Assembly: GCF_036985595.1 (NCBI RefSeq)
Contig: NZ_BTPU01000007.1
Coordinates: 4,727 to 68,726, forward strand
Length of the DNA stretch: 64,000 bases
Reading direction: 5' to 3'
Source: Vallitalea maricola
GTDB taxonomy: Bacteria > Bacillota > Clostridia > Lachnospirales > Vallitaleaceae
Position numbers and translations under genes: made by a program. The notes beneath the pieces are model-generated. The model was given only the letters and a program-made list of their open reading frames with translations, ran no database searches and was not told the DNA's origin. This document shows positions 9,105-17,603 of the stretch, piece after piece. Positions within the stretch are counted from its first letter, which is position 1. The number at the start of each line of letters is the position of its first letter.

Positions 9105-11516
9105 ATGAGCGCTGTTTATAATCATAAACAAATAGAAACAAAATGGCGTAATATCTGGAAAGATAATCCAATTAATAAAGATGAAGAAGGCAAAGAAAAA
9201 TATTATTGTCTAGACATGTTCCCATATCCATCAGGTAGTGGATTACATGTAGGACACTGGAGAGGTTATGTGCTTAGTGATGTTTGGAGTAGATACAAAG
9301 TACTTCAAAATTATTATGTGCTTCATCCAATGGGTTGGGATGCATTCGGACTTCCAGCTGAAAACTATGCTATAAAGATGGGAATCCATCCATCAAAGGC
9401 TACAGCTACTAATGTAGAGAATTTCAAGAGACAATTAAAAGAAATCAGTGCAATCTATGATTGGACAAAAGAAGTTAATACAACAGATCCAAAATATTAT
9501 AAATGGACTCAATGGATATTTGTAAAAATGTTCAAAGAAGGTTTAGCTTATGAAAAGCAAATGCCAATAAACTGGTGCCCAGACTGTAAAACAGGACTTG
9601 CCAATGAAGAAGTAGTAAACGGTACTTGTGAAAGATGTGGCGCTGAAGTTACTAAGAAAAATCTACGTCAATGGATGCTTAAGATCACTGCATACGCTGA
9701 AAGATTACTTGATGACTTGCAAAAACTTGACTGGCCTGCTAAAGTTATCAAAATGCAAAGTGATTGGATTGGTAAATCCTATGGAGCAGAAATTGATTTT
9801 AAAGTTAATGGTATAGATGAAAGAATCAAAGTATTTACTACTAGACCTGATACATTATATGGTTCTACATTTATGGTTCTTGCTCCTGAACATGAAATGG
9901 TTAGTAAATTAGCTACTGAGGAACAAAAAGAAGAAGTAGAAAAATATGTATTCAATACTTCTATGAAATCATCAGTAGATAGACTGCAGGATAAAGAAAA
10001 AACTGGTGTGTTCACTGGAAGTTATGCAGTAAATCCATTAAATGGTGCCAAGACTCCTATTTGGATTTCAGATTATGTATTAGCTGATTATGGTACAGGA
10101 GCTATAATGTGTGTTCCTGCACATGATGATAGAGACTTTGCTTTTGCTAAGAAATTTGATTTACCTATTATTCAAGTTATTGCAGAAGATGGAAAAGAAA
10201 TAGAAGATTTACAAGAAGCTTATACTGGCGAAGGTGAAATGATTAATTCTGATGTGTTCAACGGAATGAAATCATCCCAGTCAAAAGAAGCTATCGCTAA
10301 TTATCTAGAAGAACATGAAATAGGTAAGAAAACAGTTAATTATAAATTAAGAGACTGGGTATTCTCAAGACAAAGATATTGGGGAGAACCAATTCCGATT
10401 GTACATTGTGAAAAATGTGGAGCTGTTCCAGTTCCAGAGGATCAATTACCAGTTACACTTCCTAATGTTGAATCATATGAACCAACAGGAACCGGAGAAT
10501 CACCACTTGCTGCCATAGATGAATGGGTTAATACTACTTGTCCAGTATGTGGCAAAAAAGCTAAGAGAGAAACTAATACAATGCCACAATGGGCAGGTTC
10601 ATCATGGTATTTCTTAAGATACATTGATGTTAATAACGATAATGAATTAGTTTCTAAAGAAAAAGCAAAAGAGTGGTTACCAGTGGATATGTATGTTGGT
10701 GGAATAGAGCATGCGGTACTTCACTTGTTATATGCAAGATTCTATACTAAATTCTTATATGATATAGGTGTAGTTGATTTTGAAGAACCATTCAAGCGTC
10801 TTTTCAATCAAGGTATGATATGTAAAAATGGTGCCAAGATGAGTAAATCTAAAGGTAATGTAGTTTCACCTGATGATCTAGTAGAGAAATATGGTTGTGA
10901 CTCATTAAGATTATATGAATTATTTGTTGGACCACCAGAACTTGATTCAGAGTGGGATGATAGAGGAATTGATGGAGTTTATCGTTATATTAACAAAGTA
11001 TGGAACTTGGTTAATGAAAACAAGTATAGGGATGTAAAAGTTACTAGTGAGTTAGAAAAAGTTAGAAATCAATTAATTTATGAAGTAACTAATCGTCTTG
11101 ATAGTTTCCACCTTAATACTGTAGTTAGTGCTTTTATGGAATATACTAATAAATTAGTTAGTATATCTAAAAAAGATGGTGGAGTAGATAAAGAAACATT
11201 AGAAAATCTAATAATCTTACTTGCTCCTTTTGTACCTCATATATCAGAAGAATTGTGGCAAATGCTTGGACATGAGGAAAGTGTATTCACTAAAGGTTGG
11301 CCAGCATACGATGAAGACAAAATGAAAGACGATCAAGTTGAAATGCCAGTCCAAGTTAATGGAAAGGTAAGAGCTACAATTACTATTAATGTTGATGAAG
11401 CAAAAGACAGTGTACTTGAAAAAGCTAGAAATGCTATAGAAAGCAAGCTTGATGGTAAAAATATCATTAAAGAAATCTATGTACCTAAAAAGATTATTAA
11501 TATAGTAGTGAAATAA
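9105..11516 (+). CDS. leuS: Leucyl-tRNA synthetase
   Basis: An 803-residue class Ia aminoacyl-tRNA synthetase that charges tRNA-Leu with leucine. HVGH (48-51) is the HIGH motif in PYPSGSGLHVGH. A zinc-binding-like CPDCKTG/CERCG pair lies near 160-180. The CP1 editing domain contains the TTRPDTLYG threonine-rich segment and AHDDRDFAFA. A second CPVCG knuckle is present. KMSKS starts at K578 in AKMSKSKGNV, followed by the anticodon-binding helical domain and a short C-terminal domain. The length is normal for bacterial LeuRS. AGGAGGAAAA precedes the ATG. Expression is controlled by the T-box directly upstream, and the gene is monocistronic with a hairpin just after the stop. Confidence 0.98.
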   Translation: MSAVYNHKQIETKWRNIWKDNPINKDEEGKEKYYCLDMFPYPSGSGLHVGHWRGYVLSDVWSRYKVLQNYYVLHPMGWDAFGLPAENYAIKMGIHPSKATATNVENFKRQLKEISAIYDWTKEVNTTDPKYYKWTQWIFVKMFKEGLAYEKQMPINWCPDCKTGLANEEVVNGTCERCGAEVTKKNLRQWMLKITAYAERLLDDLQKLDWPAKVIKMQSDWIGKSYGAEIDFKVNGIDERIKVFTTRPDTLYGSTFMVLAPEHEMVSKLATEEQKEEVEKYVFNTSMKSSVDRLQDKEKTGVFTGSYAVNPLNGAKTPIWISDYVLADYGTGAIMCVPAHDDRDFAFAKKFDLPIIQVIAEDGKEIEDLQEAYTGEGEMINSDVFNGMKSSQSKEAIANYLEEHEIGKKTVNYKLRDWVFSRQRYWGEPIPIVHCEKCGAVPVPEDQLPVTLPNVESYEPTGTGESPLAAIDEWVNTTCPVCGKKAKRETNTMPQWAGSSWYFLRYIDVNNDNELVSKEKAKEWLPVDMYVGGIEHAVLHLLYARFYTKFLYDIGVVDFEEPFKRLFNQGMICKNGAKMSKSKGNVVSPDDLVEKYGCDSLRLYELFVGPPELDSEWDDRGIDGVYRYINKVWNLVNENKYRDVKVTSELEKVRNQLIYEVTNRLDSFHLNTVVSAFMEYTNKLVSISKKDGGVDKETLENLIILLAPFVPHISEELWQMLGHEESVFTKGWPAYDEDKMKDDQVEMPVQVNGKVRATITINVDEAKDSVLEKARNAIESKLDGKNIIKEIYVPKKIINIVVK

Positions 11517-11520
11517 TATA

Positions 11521-11570
11521 AAATCCATATATCCTATTTAACCATTAATTATGGAAGGATATATGGATTT
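11521..11570. terminator. Terminator hairpin between convergent genes
   Basis: A 15-base perfect inverted repeat, AAATCCATATATCCT (11521-11535) and its complement (11556-11570), lies between the stop codons of leuS and the convergent 91-residue gene. A T-rich tail (TTATTGTTATTTTT) follows on the plus strand, so it serves leuS best and may also stop minus-strand transcripts. Confidence 0.8.
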
Positions 11571-11580
11571 ATTGTTATTT

Positions 11581-11856
11581 TTACATCATTTCCATCATTG
11601 TTACGACCATATCAAGTTTATTTCTATCAGTAGGAGATAAATTACTTTTCATGGAGTCAATAATCAGAGAGGATTCTTGTTTTGTAAATTGTAAACCTTT
11701 TTGTTTCATTTTTACACCATAACTAAATAAGACCCTAACCTTTTGTTCCATAGGTTTTCCAGTCATATCATTAAGCATGTCAACCATTATTTTTAGTTTT
11801 TGTGGACTAATATCTTTGAAAGCTTCGTCATTTAAGATGTGAGAACTATCGCTCAT
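11581..11856 (-). CDS. Small helical protein of unknown function (protease/microprotein locus)
   Basis: A 91-residue Met-rich, all-helical protein. A segment such as ISPQKLKIMVDMLNDM is followed by KGLQFTKQESSLIIDSM and LSPTDRNKLDMVVTMMEMM. From general familiarity, similar small uncharacterised proteins occur in Clostridia, but no function is known to me. The ATG at 11856 was chosen because AAAGGGTG lies upstream on the minus strand; an ATG at 11877 would add seven residues without a ribosome site. It lies about 80 bases downstream of the 143-residue gene and is likely cotranscribed with it. Confidence 0.65.
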   Translation of the reverse strand: MSDSSHILNDEAFKDISPQKLKIMVDMLNDMTGKPMEQKVRVLFSYGVKMKQKGLQFTKQESSLIIDSMKSNLSPTDRNKLDMVVTMMEMM

Positions 11857-11934
11857 ATAATACACCCTTTCTATCAATAGAATTATTTATAATATATTAA
11901 AAGATAATATGTTAATTAACTTATGTATATTGAC

Positions 11935-12366
11935 CTATTCCTGCATTAATTGCTTTAATTTTTTTATTAATTCCTCTTGATTAAGATTTTCATTAGGAAC
12001 TTTGTCATTAACATTGTCAAAATTATTAATTTCAGGTTGTTGGGAGGGTTTATTGTTCATAGTAGTAATCATTGATTGTATGTTTTTGATATTCAACATA
12101 ATGTCTATAATTTGCTTGTTTTTATCTGAGCACCTTGAACGTAGAGCATATAGCATATCTCTTTTGGTTATATTTGGCCTATTCAATTCTTGAATTTCAT
12201 TGATTGCAGGGTTATTATATAATTTTACAGTTTTTAATAATTCTATGAATTTAATAAGTACTGCCAAATTTCTTTGATTTTCTAAGCTCATGTAGGGTAT
12301 GGCAGCTTTCACAACATTCATCTCATTACTATTTACAATAGTATCAATCTCTGTGTTGGAATCCAA
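11935..12366 (-). CDS. Small helical protein of unknown function (protease/microprotein locus)
   Basis: A 143-residue protein starting at a TTG (12366) with AGGAGG about ten bases upstream. Its first half contains AAIPYMSLENQRNLAVLIK, a helical pattern I associate with uncharacterised Clostridia proteins that are found beside the partner type at 11581. The middle is helical and Met-rich, and the tail is Asn/Glu-rich and probably flexible, ending in a short helix. No signal peptide or membrane segment. It is divergent from the 166-residue gene at 12575, with about 210 bases between them that must contain both promoters. Confidence 0.65.
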   Translation of the reverse strand: MDSNTEIDTIVNSNEMNVVKAAIPYMSLENQRNLAVLIKFIELLKTVKLYNNPAINEIQELNRPNITKRDMLYALRSRCSDKNKQIIDIMLNIKNIQSMITTMNNKPSQQPEINNFDNVNDKVPNENLNQEELIKKLKQLMQE

Positions 12367-12574
12367 ATCTCTTTGCCTCCTAAATCTATTATCTATAATA
12401 TTGTATGTGAGTAATAGTTATTAATTTACAATAACTTTAAATTAATGTTTTTAAAAACTAGTATATAGCAATTATTTAATTAGACTTATATAGATTAACT
12501 TATATATAATATGTTACCAATAAATATGATATTACATATATTAAATTAAGGAAGTATAGGAGAACTTTAGTTAA

Positions 12575-13075
12575 ATGGATAATTATGAGAATAATAATTC
12601 AATAAGTATTTACAATCAAACCTATATAGCAGATTATATTAATAGCATAAAACAAGCGATAAAAGAAATCACTAGAGAGCAATTAGTCAATAACCTTTCT
12701 CTTACAATAAATGAATGCAAAGAAAAATCTAAGGAAAATAATAAAAACAGCTTACAATTGCTTGAAGCCATAAAACCATTCATGGATGATAAAGCAATTG
12801 AAAACATAGATAGATTATCGACGGTATTTAATGATATTGATGCTCTAAGAATGTTATTAAACAATTTTATAAGTAATAGTCAAAAATATAAAGAAGATAT
12901 TATACCAGAAAATAAGAAAAAAAAAATATTAGATCAACAAGGGGATCTGATTTTTGAAGATAATACAGTATATGAGATAGATAAAGATTGCAAGCCTACA
13001 ATAAAATCCAGGAGTACAGCAAAAGATAATAAAAGTAGTGTTGTCGCTTTATTTTTGTATATGCTAAGTAAATAA
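12575..13075 (+). CDS. Helical protein of unknown function (protease/microprotein locus)
   Basis: A 166-residue protein, mostly helical and charged. The central part IKPFMDDKAIENIDRLSTVF resembles the pattern in the 143-residue protein on the other strand, suggesting distant relatedness. Residues 110-150 are polar and Lys/Asp-rich. The extreme C-terminus turns hydrophobic (SSVVALFLYMLSK), recalling the hydrophobic microproteins of this locus. AGGAGAA precedes the ATG. A strong bidirectional terminator follows. Function unknown. Confidence 0.6.
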   Translation: MDNYENNNSISIYNQTYIADYINSIKQAIKEITREQLVNNLSLTINECKEKSKENNKNSLQLLEAIKPFMDDKAIENIDRLSTVFNDIDALRMLLNNFISNSQKYKEDIIPENKKKKILDQQGDLIFEDNTVYEIDKDCKPTIKSRSTAKDNKSSVVALFLYMLSK

Positions 13076-13090
13076 TATTTCCAGATAAAA

Positions 13091-13127
13091 AAACAAGTGG
13101 TAAGAGAGTAACTCATACCACTTGTTT
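13091..13127. terminator. Bidirectional terminator
   Basis: A perfect 12-base inverted repeat (AAACAAGTGGTA, 13091-13102; TACCACTTGTTT, 13116-13127) lies between convergent genes. A run of A precedes it and T-rich sequence follows, so it can act on both strands. Confidence 0.85.
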
Positions 13128-13157
13128 CTTTATCTTGTTCTCTTTTGCTGATAAGTA

Positions 13158-13346
13158 CTATAATCCGCCATCGTTGCATAACATAAGCATAAGGATTATT
13201 AATAACATACTATTGTCTCCTAGGCCTCCCATACCGCCAGAGCCACATCCACAACCATTATTGCCAAACATCATAAGGAATAACATAAGTAACATCATAT
13301 TATTGTTGCTTCCACCTAAATAACCGTTAGGAGCTACATCACTCAT
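13158..13346 (-). CDS. Met/Leu/Gly/Cys-rich microprotein
   Basis: A 62-residue protein with GGAGG eight bases before its ATG. Two hydrophobic Met/Leu runs (NNNMMLLMLFLMMFG at about 14-28 and DNSMLLIILMLMLCNDGG at about 44-61) flank a glycine/cysteine linker (GCGCGSGGMGG). It has few charged residues. The internal duplication and the NDGG ending are shared with the 47-residue protein at 14860, so these are paralogues on either side of the protease gene. It could insert in a membrane, assemble into a surface layer such as a spore coat, or be a protease substrate; none of these can be decided from sequence. Confidence 0.72.
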   Translation of the reverse strand: MSDVAPNGYLGGSNNNMMLLMLFLMMFGNNGCGCGSGGMGGLGDNSMLLIILMLMLCNDGGL

Positions 13347-13489
13347 AAAGTTGCCTCCATATATACTTTCTTAATATTTTATGTTAAAAGGCTTGTTTTC
13401 TATGAATGATTTAAGGAAAGTTAATAAATAAATCATATAGTTAACCAGTTTAGAATAAAATATATTAATCCAAATTAGGTAGGTATAAT

Positions 13490-14758
13490 ATGAAAAAGAT
13501 AGGAATATTTCTTTTGCCTTTTATATTCAGACAAGGATTAAAAAGAAAAGAAGATAATGCTGATAAAAACATTAAAATAAAGAAATCCAATAATAACGAT
13601 ATAAAAGGTGATAATGATACTTTACAAGATAAAAAGGTTCAAGTTATTGTTAATTGTAGTCTAAATGAAAAAAATGAAAATGAATTAAGAAAGTTAGGGA
13701 CAGTAAAATATAAACTTCCAATGATAGATTCATATGTATTAGAGCTACCTGAGAAGTATGTAGGTGAATTAAATGGAATACAAGGTGTTGAAACAGTTGA
13801 AAATGATGCACAAATTACAGCACAGATGGATATAGCAAGGCAAACAATAAATAACATATGGGCAGATGATAGAGGTGTATCAGGTAAAGGTATAGGTATA
13901 GCAGTTGTTGATACTGGTGTATATCCTCACAATGACTTAGTTAAAAAAAAGAATAAAATAGTGGGGTTCAAAGATTTTGTAGGAAAAAAAGAATTTCCAT
14001 ACGATGATAATGGACATGGAACACATGTGGCTGGAATCATTTGTGGAGATGGTTATGAGAGTAATGGCAAATATAAGGGTGTGGCTGTAGACAGCAATAT
14101 CATTGGTGTAAAAGTATTAAATAAAAAAGGTTCTGGTAATATATCTGATGTGTTAGCTGGTATCCAGTGGATTCTAGATAATAAAAAAAGATTTAATATA
14201 AGAATAGTCAATTTATCAGTAGGCATGAAAGATATAGAAGGAGAAAAATCAGCGTTGGTAAGAGGTGTGAATGCTGCTTGGGACAGTGGATTGATTGTTG
14301 TTACGGCTGCTGGCAATAATGGACCAGAAGAATCGACGATTACTACACCTGGAATAAGTCGAAAAGTAATCACTGTAGGTTCTTCAGATGATGCAGAAAC
14401 TGTAAAAATCATGGAAGACCTAATCTCCGACTATTCTGGCAGAGGTCCTACAAAAGAGTGTATAAAAAAACCTGATGTAGTAGCTCCAGGCTCTAATATA
14501 ATAGCATGTAGTACAGATAAGGCTTATTCACCAAAAGATAAATATTATCCAACCAAGGATATAGGATACACTAAAAAAAGTGGTACTTCAATGGCAACAC
14601 CTATGGTAAGTGGATGTATTTCTTTACTATTGTCTAAGCATCCAGAACTTACAGGAAAAGATATAAAACTAAAACTAAAAGAATCTACTATAGATCTAGG
14701 ATTTTCTCAGGCTCATCAGGGATGGGGACTAATTGATGTGAAAAAATTATTGGAATAG
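13490..14758 (+). CDS. Subtilisin-like serine protease (peptidase S8)
   Basis: A 422-residue protease with an intact catalytic triad: D141 in VVDTGV, H176 in NGHGTHVAG and S367 in SGTSMATP. The oxyanion Asn is N276 in AAGNNG. Residues about 48-115 look like an inhibitor-I9 type propeptide (QVIVNCSLNEKNE to VETVENDAQI), expected to be cut off on maturation. The N-terminus (MKKIGIFLLPFIFRQ) is only a short hydrophobic stretch, so export by a classical signal peptide is doubtful and an intracellular or mother-cell role is possible. AGGTAGGT precedes the ATG. It sits among small uncharacterised genes with a Met/Leu/Gly-rich microprotein on each side. Confidence 0.93.
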   Translation: MKKIGIFLLPFIFRQGLKRKEDNADKNIKIKKSNNNDIKGDNDTLQDKKVQVIVNCSLNEKNENELRKLGTVKYKLPMIDSYVLELPEKYVGELNGIQGVETVENDAQITAQMDIARQTINNIWADDRGVSGKGIGIAVVDTGVYPHNDLVKKKNKIVGFKDFVGKKEFPYDDNGHGTHVAGIICGDGYESNGKYKGVAVDSNIIGVKVLNKKGSGNISDVLAGIQWILDNKKRFNIRIVNLSVGMKDIEGEKSALVRGVNAAWDSGLIVVTAAGNNGPEESTITTPGISRKVITVGSSDDAETVKIMEDLISDYSGRGPTKECIKKPDVVAPGSNIIACSTDKAYSPKDKYYPTKDIGYTKKSGTSMATPMVSGCISLLLSKHPELTGKDIKLKLKESTIDLGFSQAHQGWGLIDVKKLLE

Positions 14759-14792
14759 GGCTTAAGGAAAGCGACTATGTCGCATTTCTATA

Positions 14793-14825
14793 AAAAAAGC
14801 CCTAAATGAATTTTATTCATTTAGG
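14793..14825 (-). terminator. Terminator, strongest on the minus strand
   Basis: A 10-base perfect stem, CCTAAATGAA (14801-14810) and TTCATTTAGG (14816-14825). Read on the minus strand it is followed by GC and seven Ts, so it ends the 47-residue gene's transcript. On the plus strand it lies 40 bases after the protease stop and has only a weak T-rich tail. Confidence 0.75.
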
Positions 14826-14859
14826 ACAAGATTTCTTTCTATGAAGAGGACAAATTGGG

Positions 14860-15003
14860 TTAGTAATTACCACCCATTCCGCCACCCATAAGCATAAGCA
14901 TTAACATGTAAAGCATCATATTATTATCCATGTATGAGCCTTTTCCACCATCATTAAGCATTGATAGAAGTAATAACATTAAAAGCATATTATTATTTTG
15001 CAT
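14860..15003 (-). CDS. Met/Leu/Gly-rich microprotein, 47 residues
   Basis: A 47-residue protein with an excellent GAAAGGAGG site before its ATG at 15003. It contains two hydrophobic runs, NNNMLLMLLLLLSMLNDGG (about 3-20) and DNNMMLYMLMLMLMGGG (about 26-42), separated by a short KGSY linker and ending in GMGGNY. The run-linker-run plan and the NDGG motif match the 62-residue protein at 13158. It has no cysteines, unlike that paralogue. Likely membrane-active or self-assembling; function unknown. Confidence 0.7.
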   Translation of the reverse strand: MQNNNMLLMLLLLSMLNDGGKGSYMDNNMMLYMLMLMLMGGGMGGNY

Positions 15004-15121
15004 AGTAGCCCTCCTTTCAGAATTAAACTTTTCTTACAATTTCCTCAGTTTGTCGTAAGTATAATATATTTTATGAAGGAGTATTTAAATGTGTGTTTGT
15101 ATACATTTTATTGCAGGGCTA

Positions 15122-15319
15122 CTAATTTAGAAATATTTCCATTAGATTAGTTAAAATGTTGTTATCAAACATTGGATTATCATTATCCATAATAAGCAAT
15201 ACTAAAAAAAGCAAGAATATATCATTTATATCATCTTTATTCTTATTTTTATTATTAGATTTTATGAATTCATTTGGAATATCATTTAAAGAATAGTAAG
15301 TATTAATACTTTCTATCAT
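15122..15319 (-). CDS. Small protein with hydrophobic segment, unknown function
   Basis: A 65-residue protein with AAAGGAAA before its ATG. An Asn/Lys-rich N-terminal half (NKNKNKDDIND) is followed by a hydrophobic run IFLLFLVLLIMDND and an Asn-spaced helical tail (DNNILTNLMEIF). The hydrophobic-run-then-Asp/Asn pattern recalls the two microproteins nearby. It shares their strand and lies about 120 bases upstream of the 47-residue gene. Function unknown. Confidence 0.6.
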   Translation of the reverse strand: MIESINTYYSLNDIPNEFIKSNNKNKNKDDINDIFLLFLVLLIMDNDNPMFDNNILTNLMEIFLN

Positions 15320-15510
15320 ATAAATTTTCCTTTCTAATGATAGTATCTATAACAGTTAATCTTTTATTATCTATTACAATAGTTATGAAATAAATTAACA
15401 GTATATTCATTGATATATTATTTTGTTAGAAATATCTACCAAAAAAATATATCAATAAGTATGATTATGACTAAAGTATTAATAGAAGTTGCTTACAGCC
15501 TATGAAACTA

Positions 15511-15539
15511 TTGACATTCTAAGTACAATCGTATACAAT
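15511..15539 (+). promoter_or_regulatory. acn-icd promoter overlapped by a GTATAC palindrome
   Basis: TTGACA (15511-15516) and TACAAT (15534-15539) are 17 bases apart, about 120 bases before acn. The near-palindrome ATCGTATACAAT (15528-15539) covers the -10 box, so a bound repressor would block polymerase. The same sequence with a perfect palindrome overlaps the citrate synthase promoter at 43243-43256. The rest of 15320-15656 holds no gene; it is AT-rich and ends with an AAGGAGGAA ribosome site. Confidence 0.65.
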
Positions 15540-15656
15540 AATACCATAATTGAATATATATAAAATTTTTTGCATATATAGTAAAAAGTTTGCTTAAGAG
15601 ATCATTCTTACTTTTGTAGATTAATCTACTTAAAAAATAGATAAGGAGGAATTACA

Positions 15657-17570
15657 ATGGGTTTAAATTTAACACAAAAGATAATAAAAGATCATTTACT
15701 TGAAGGTGAAATGATTCCAGGTAGTGAAATCGGTATTAAAATAGATCAGACCTTAACTCAAGATTCTACAGGTACAATGGCTTATTTGCAACTTGAAGCA
15801 ATGGAAATTGATAAAGTAAAGACTAAGAGATCAGTTGCTTATATTGATCATAATATGTTGCAACAAGGATTTGAGAATGCTGATGATCATAAGTACATAC
15901 AAACAGTAGCTTATAAACATGGAGTATATTTTTCAAGACCAGGAAACGGTATATGTCATCAAGTACATTTAGAAAGATTTGGTGTGCCAGGTGAAACTTT
16001 ATTAGGTTCAGATAGCCATACCCCAACTGGTGGTGGAATTGGTATGCTTGCTATTGGTGCAGGTGGTCTTGATGTAGCAGTTGCTATGGGAGGCGGAACA
16101 TACTATATTACAATGCCAAAAGTAGTTAATGTTAAATTAACAGGAAAGCTTAAACCATTTGTTACAGCAAAGGATATTATCCTTGAAGTATTAAGAGTCA
16201 TGACTGTTAAAGGTGGAGTTGGTAAAGTAATCGAATATACTGGAGAAGGAGTTAGTACTCTTAGCGTTCCAGAAAGAGCAACTATAACTAATATGGGTGC
16301 GGAACTTGGGGCTACAACATCAGTATTCCAGAGTGATGATGTAACTCTATCATTCTTAAAGGCTCAAGATAGAGAAGAACTATGGAAAGAATTAAAAGCT
16401 GATGAAGATGCTGCTTATGATGAGACTATAAATATCAATTTAGATGAACTTGAACCTCTAGTAGCAATGCCTCATAGTCCAGATAACGTAGAAAAAATAT
16501 CCAATATCAAAGATTTAAAAGTAAATCAAGTATGTATCGGAAGCTGTACCAACAGTTCATATCTTGATATGATGAAAGTATCTAAGATATTAAAAGGTAA
16601 AACAGTTCATCCAGATGTGAGCTTAGTTATAGCACCAGGTTCAAAACAAGTGCTTAATATGTTAGCTGCTAATGGTGCATTAGCTGATATGATAGCTGCA
16701 GGTGCAAGAATATTAGAATCAGGATGTGGACCTTGTATAGGTATGGGTCAGGCTCCAGCAACAGACGCAGTTACACTTAGAACTTTCAATAGAAACTTTA
16801 AAGGACGTTGTGGAACAGTTTCAGCAGGAGCTTATTTACTTAGTCCAGAGGCTGCAGCGGTTAGTGCATTATCTGGAAAATTGACAGATCCAACTACTTG
16901 TACTACTGATATAAATGTTGCTATGCCAGATAAATTCTATATTAATGACAATATGGTAGTACCACCTGCAGAAGATGGCAGTAAAGTAGAAGTTGTAAAA
17001 GGACCAAATATTAAACCATTCCCACTTAATGAAGAACTTAAGGATGAGGTTGAAGGAAAAGTTTTAATTATTGTAGAAGACAATATAACAACAGACCATA
17101 TTATGCCTTCTAATGCTAAGTTATTGCCATTTAGATCTAATATACCTCACTTGGCTAACTATTGTTTGACACCATGTGACGAAGAGTTTCCTAAGAGAGC
17201 AAAAGCTAATGGTGGAGGAATGATTATTGGTGGAGACAACTATGGACAAGGATCCAGTAGAGAACATGCTGCACTAGTTCCATTGTATCTAGGTATAAAA
17301 GCAGTTCTAGCTAAGAGTTTTGCAAGAATTCACAAAGCTAACCTAATCAATTCAGGTATTTTGCCACTTACATTTATTAATATGGCAGATTATGATACTA
17401 TCAGTCTTGATGATGATTTATCAATGGATAATGTAATAGAGAGCGTAAAGGCAGGAAAAGTAATTGTTCATAATAAGACTAAAAAACTTGATTATGAAAT
17501 GAATATAGAACTATCAGATAAAGAATTAAAAATGATTATTGCTGGCGGTAAAATCAATTTTATAAAATAA
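15657..17570 (+). CDS. acn: Aconitate hydratase (aconitase)
   Basis: A 637-residue iron-sulfur hydro-lyase that isomerises citrate to isocitrate. The three [4Fe-4S] cysteines are visible: C297 in GSCTNSS, and C357 and C360 in SGCGPCIG. Other family marks are LGSDSHTPTGGGIGMLAIG near 120 and the C-terminal swivel-domain segment NYGQGSSREHAAL. The length is that of the short aconitases common in Clostridia and archaea, rather than the ~900-residue AcnA. AGGAGGAAT precedes the ATG. icd starts 34 bases downstream, so the two are an operon; with the citrate synthase at 43389 they form the oxidative route to 2-oxoglutarate. Confidence 0.95.
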   Translation: MGLNLTQKIIKDHLLEGEMIPGSEIGIKIDQTLTQDSTGTMAYLQLEAMEIDKVKTKRSVAYIDHNMLQQGFENADDHKYIQTVAYKHGVYFSRPGNGICHQVHLERFGVPGETLLGSDSHTPTGGGIGMLAIGAGGLDVAVAMGGGTYYITMPKVVNVKLTGKLKPFVTAKDIILEVLRVMTVKGGVGKVIEYTGEGVSTLSVPERATITNMGAELGATTSVFQSDDVTLSFLKAQDREELWKELKADEDAAYDETININLDELEPLVAMPHSPDNVEKISNIKDLKVNQVCIGSCTNSSYLDMMKVSKILKGKTVHPDVSLVIAPGSKQVLNMLAANGALADMIAAGARILESGCGPCIGMGQAPATDAVTLRTFNRNFKGRCGTVSAGAYLLSPEAAAVSALSGKLTDPTTCTTDINVAMPDKFYINDNMVVPPAEDGSKVEVVKGPNIKPFPLNEELKDEVEGKVLIIVEDNITTDHIMPSNAKLLPFRSNIPHLANYCLTPCDEEFPKRAKANGGGMIIGGDNYGQGSSREHAALVPLYLGIKAVLAKSFARIHKANLINSGILPLTFINMADYDTISLDDDLSMDNVIESVKAGKVIVHNKTKKLDYEMNIELSDKELKMIIAGGKINFIK

Positions 17571-17603
17571 ACGACATTTTATTAAGAAAGGGATGGAATA
17601 GGC

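Noticed and set aside
13376..15075. CATAAAATA upstream of both microprotein genes (13376-13384 and 15067-15075, minus strand), resembling the sporulation sigma-K -10 box
   Set aside because: No matching -35 element at the expected distance in either case, and such strings are common in AT-rich DNA.
15089..15130. A 13-codon frame (MCVCIHFIAGLLI) with GAAGGAG before its ATG
   Set aside because: Very short, and overlaps the end of the opposite-strand 65-residue gene; a good ribosome site alone is not enough.
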